Below are positions 62,073 to 64,000 of a DNA stretch of 64,000 nucleotides, in pieces. Made by a program: the position numbers and the translations under genes. The first letter of the stretch is position 1. Every line of letters starts with the position of its first letter. The stretch is from Bosea vestrisii (GTDB lineage Bacteria > Pseudomonadota > Alphaproteobacteria > Rhizobiales > Beijerinckiaceae). The notes beneath the pieces are model-generated. The model was not told where the DNA came from. It saw only the letters and a list, made by a program, of their open reading frames with translations, and searched no databases. The stretch spans positions 248,001 to 312,000 of the forward strand of contig NZ_CP126307.1 in the NCBI RefSeq assembly GCF_030144325.1. Reading direction: 5' to 3'.

Positions 62073-62085
62073 TGAAGTGACTTCA
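62073..62085. promoter_or_regulatory. TGAAGTSACTTCA palindrome, site 5
   Basis: Perfect 13-bp palindrome. On the minus strand it begins with the TGA stop codon (62083-62085) of the 140-aa gene upstream and is followed by a hairpin. Confidence 0.7.
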
Positions 62086-62505
62086 GAGTTCGGGGAGGAG
62101 GGCTCGGCTGCGCTCCGGAACCCAACCCAAGGGCTTCGCGATGAGGGACTTGAAGACACCTCCGAAGGCACATGCGGAAACCGTCGCGAGGATCAGGGTA
62201 GGGACCGCGAGGGTCAGCCACGCGGTCTGGTTCCATATCAGCGGGTCCTCGCCGCACCCGCTGTTATCCACGCGGGGACGATCCACGGTGACAAACAGGC
62301 GTCCGGCGCGAAGGCAAAAAGCGCGGATGGGGCCATCGCCTTTGACCTCTTGCCCGTCTTCGCAAGTGTCGCCTTCCCGGTGGATGTCGAGATGGAAGAA
62401 CGGGAGCCAATAACGTCGGGTATCCTCTCGCGAGGCATACGCTTCTCCGACGCAAGGAATGCAGAGATACTGAGAGAAAGAGATGCTGTTGCTAGAGGTT
62501 GTCAC
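62083..62505 (-). CDS. Hypothetical phage protein with C-terminal membrane segment
   Basis: A 140-aa protein. The N-terminal half is soluble with six Cys (CIPC, CEDG, FCLR, SGCG); a hydrophobic segment follows (NQTAWLTLAVPTLILATVSA), then FGGVFKSLIAKPLGWVPERS. The start is GTG 62505 behind GGGGACCGACC. Function unknown. Confidence 0.45.
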   Translation of the reverse strand: MTTSSNSISFSQYLCIPCVGEAYASREDTRRYWLPFFHLDIHREGDTCEDGQEVKGDGPIRAFCLRAGRLFVTVDRPRVDNSGCGEDPLIWNQTAWLTLAVPTLILATVSACAFGGVFKSLIAKPLGWVPERSRALLPEL

Positions 62506-62879
62506 GGTCGGTCCCCGGAAAGGCAGCCTTATGGCTACACTTTCATGAGTCCTTGTCCGCTTCCGGTCTAATCAGTTTTTTGACTCGATCAGACACCATC
62601 GAGTCATTTCTGTGATGTGTCCGGGAGTGGGTAACTCCTCAGGCAGGACGGCTGGCAGGGTCTTCCGGGTACGATGGTAGCGGGCAGGGGTGTGCAGGAG
62701 CTCCAGCCCCGGAGGCGTGTAGCGGGAAACGGCATGTGGCCGGGCAGGGCGCCCTAGGGAAACCTGCCGAGTTTGCCGGGGTTTCCGTGAAGGGGCTAGA
62801 AGGCAGACCTTCGGGGGGCCGGCAGCGGGGCGCTCGGACACCTTGCGGTATTCGGCCGGTTCCTGCGGACGCGGCGAGC
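62506..62879. other. Gene-poor stretch between phage genes
   Basis: About 370 bases with no gene I would support. An open frame on the minus strand (62841-62572) lacks a ribosome site and family resemblance. The region carries a 20-base sequence (62760-62779) that matches, inverted and nearly identical, 58413-58431. Confidence 0.4.
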
Positions 62880-63029
62880 CTACCAGAAGCCCGCCGCACG
62901 GCCGATGCCGTAGCCGACGATGCCGAGGAAGATGGCGAGCACGCCGTAGCCAGAGCCTTGCGCTTCAAACCAAGGGCCGAGCCTGAAGCTCAGCCGATGC
63001 GGGCTTTCCTGTTTTCGGGGGCTGGGCAT
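62880..63029 (-). CDS. 49-aa small membrane protein
   Basis: Starts MPSPRKQESPHRLSFRLGPW and ends with a hydrophobic segment (YGVLAIFLGIVGYGIGRAAG). ATG 63029 has AGAGGACCGCCCC upstream. Basic N-terminus and single C-terminal helix; function unknown. Confidence 0.45.
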   Translation of the reverse strand: MPSPRKQESPHRLSFRLGPWFEAQGSGYGVLAIFLGIVGYGIGRAAGFW

Positions 63030-63253
63030 TGGGGCGGTCCTCTCAGCAAGAAAAAGCGATGAGGAACCCGAAGGCAGCAATCTAAGCAGGCCGGTTTCTA
63101 AGGGGGTTGTCAATCTCGGCGCCGCGCCGCCGCTTAGAGCATGCGACGGGTGAACTATTCTAAGCGTCTGAAACCGTTGGCCGCTGTGCTGATTTTTTTT
63201 ATGGTTTTGGGCCGCCTTATCCACAGTTCGACGCCGTTGCGTCATGCTCGCGT

Positions 63254-63805
63254 TTAAACGGACCCAGCGTTTAAGATGCGATGGACCTGCATCCGGCTTA
63301 CCCCAAGCTCCTTCGCAATCTCCGTAGGACCCTTGCCGGCCGTCTTCAGGCTCCGCACCTTGTCTGCGTCAATCCTGCGCTTCCCGCCTGTGTAGACCCC
63401 GGCCTCCTTCGCTTTGGCGATACCGTCCCGCTGGCGGGCTTTGATGAAGCCCCGCTCCATCTCTGCGACCATCCCGAGGACCGTGAGCACGATCCTGCCG
63501 GTGTCGCCTTTGGTGGACACGTGGGGCTCCAGGACGGTGAGGCTGGCACCCTTCAGGTCGCACTCATGGACGATGTTTAGGACATCCCGAGTTGAGCGGC
63601 CGAGCCTGTCGAGCCGCGTGACCATCAGTTCATCGCCGGGGCGGAGGAAGTCGAGGATGGCGGCAAGCTCGTCACGGCCATCCCGGCTTGCGGCACTGAC
63701 CTTCTCTTTGCGGATGGTCGTGCAGCCTTCGGCTTTCAGCCGTTCAACCTGCCCCTCATAGTCTTGGTCCGTGGTCGAGACGCGGGCGTATCCGATCTTC
63801 GTCAT
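63254..63805 (-). CDS. Serine recombinase (resolvase/invertase family)
   Basis: A 183-aa small serine recombinase. Catalytic Ser10 lies in IGYARVSTTDQDYEGQ; conserved arginine motifs are LMVTRLDRLGRSTRDV, and the E helix region is TVLGMVAEMERGFIKARQRD. The C-terminal helix-turn-helix is GPTEIAKELGVSRMQVHRIL. Start ATG 63805. It could be a resolvase, invertase or phage-associated recombinase; the size fits the Tn3/Hin group rather than large phage integrases. Repeats just upstream (63821-63932) may be its recombination site. Confidence 0.92.
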   Translation of the reverse strand: MTKIGYARVSTTDQDYEGQVERLKAEGCTTIRKEKVSAASRDGRDELAAILDFLRPGDELMVTRLDRLGRSTRDVLNIVHECDLKGASLTVLEPHVSTKGDTGRIVLTVLGMVAEMERGFIKARQRDGIAKAKEAGVYTGGKRRIDADKVRSLKTAGKGPTEIAKELGVSRMQVHRILNAGSV

Positions 63806-63820
63806 GGTAGGGCCTTTATG

Positions 63821-63932
63821 TAACATCATGGTCTAGACGTGTGACGCTTGACGTAACAAATGGCTGATGTCAACCCTGATGTGACGCGCTGGGCGTAACA
63901 TGTGGGAGTCACGGCAGGGTGTACCCTGATGT
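63821..63932. repeat. Direct repeats upstream of the recombinase gene
   Basis: TAACAT/CGTAACA-type boxes at 63821, 63852 and 63894, GTGACGC at 63841 and 63881, and ACCCTGATGT at 63873 and 63923 are repeated at 40-50 base steps. The pattern fits a multi-box res-type site or an operator for the recombinase promoter. No gene is visible from 63806 to the window end. Confidence 0.4.
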
Positions 63933-64000
63933 ATCAGTTTCGATGAATGCCGAGGGCCACTTCGCGTCAAGCAGACGACGCGATGCCAATCGTGATCCCG

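Noticed and set aside
62572..62841. 89-codon minus-strand ORF
   Set aside because: GTG start without a ribosome site, no family resemblance and proline/arginine-rich composition; not supported.

Overview
The window is a high-GC chromosome segment (its last ~13.5 kb is visibly less GC-rich) from an alphaproteobacterium. Many LIV-type, Dpp-type and TctC-type solute-binding proteins, short SH3 and DUF2934 proteins and overlapping stop/start codons suggest Hyphomicrobiales, perhaps near Bosea or Bradyrhizobium. That placement is inferred from gene content only.

Layout. 1-3985 (minus): a Kdp potassium pump operon (27-aa peptide, kdpF, kdpA, kdpB cut by the window edge) and another small membrane protein. 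4132-8382: scattered housekeeping or accessory genes (GFA enzyme, dead M48 protease remnant, thioesterase, acetyltransferase, DUF2934, a frameshifted MocR regulator divergent from a LysE exporter). 8444-18643: a mevalonate-catabolism cluster, comprising HMG-CoA reductase, a complete LIV-type ABC importer, HMG-CoA lyase and a two-subunit 3-oxoacid CoA-transferase, facing a divergent MocR regulator with a clear operator palindrome. 18678-29866: an uncharacterised catabolic region with a HAL/PAL-family lyase whose MIO tripeptide is broken, a two-subunit class I fumarase/tartrate-dehydratase-like enzyme, a quinone oxidoreductase, IclR, TctC, a DUF6282 hydrolase, a cupin, an HpcH/HpaI aldolase, an amino-acid binding protein and an Ldh2-type dehydrogenase. 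29904-37116: D-amino-acid-dehydrogenase-like oxidase, RpiR regulator, DppABC without ATPases, and an M81 peptidase. 37211-40793: an orphan CoxL-type molybdenum hydroxylase and a TIM-barrel/cupin fusion. 41262-50061: a LIV-type importer followed by a glyoxalase-like protein, two luciferase-like monooxygenases and two carboxymuconolactone decarboxylase/AhpD-type proteins, preceded by two copies of a GTTCTT-N4-AAGAAC palindrome. 50508-64000: an accessory island with small orphan genes and then a minus-strand, podovirus-like prophage segment (1242-aa internal-virion-like protein, RNase HI, HNH-like protein, small membrane proteins, serine recombinase).

In the prophage segment, a 13-bp palindrome TGAAGTSACTTCA recurs at gene ends. 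In at least two places it contains the TGA stop codon of the preceding minus-strand gene and is followed at once by an intrinsic terminator. This resembles the logic of phage stoperators and is the most unusual pattern I see. A four-copy ~32-bp repeat array lies nearby.

Caution. At least eight genes carry single-base frameshifts, mostly in homopolymer runs (near 816, 6980, 12805, 15670, 34780, 37953, 43990, 59184). The broken proteins are otherwise well preserved, so many of these breaks may be sequencing errors rather than real gene loss. No tRNA, rRNA, CRISPR array or complete insertion sequence was recognised.
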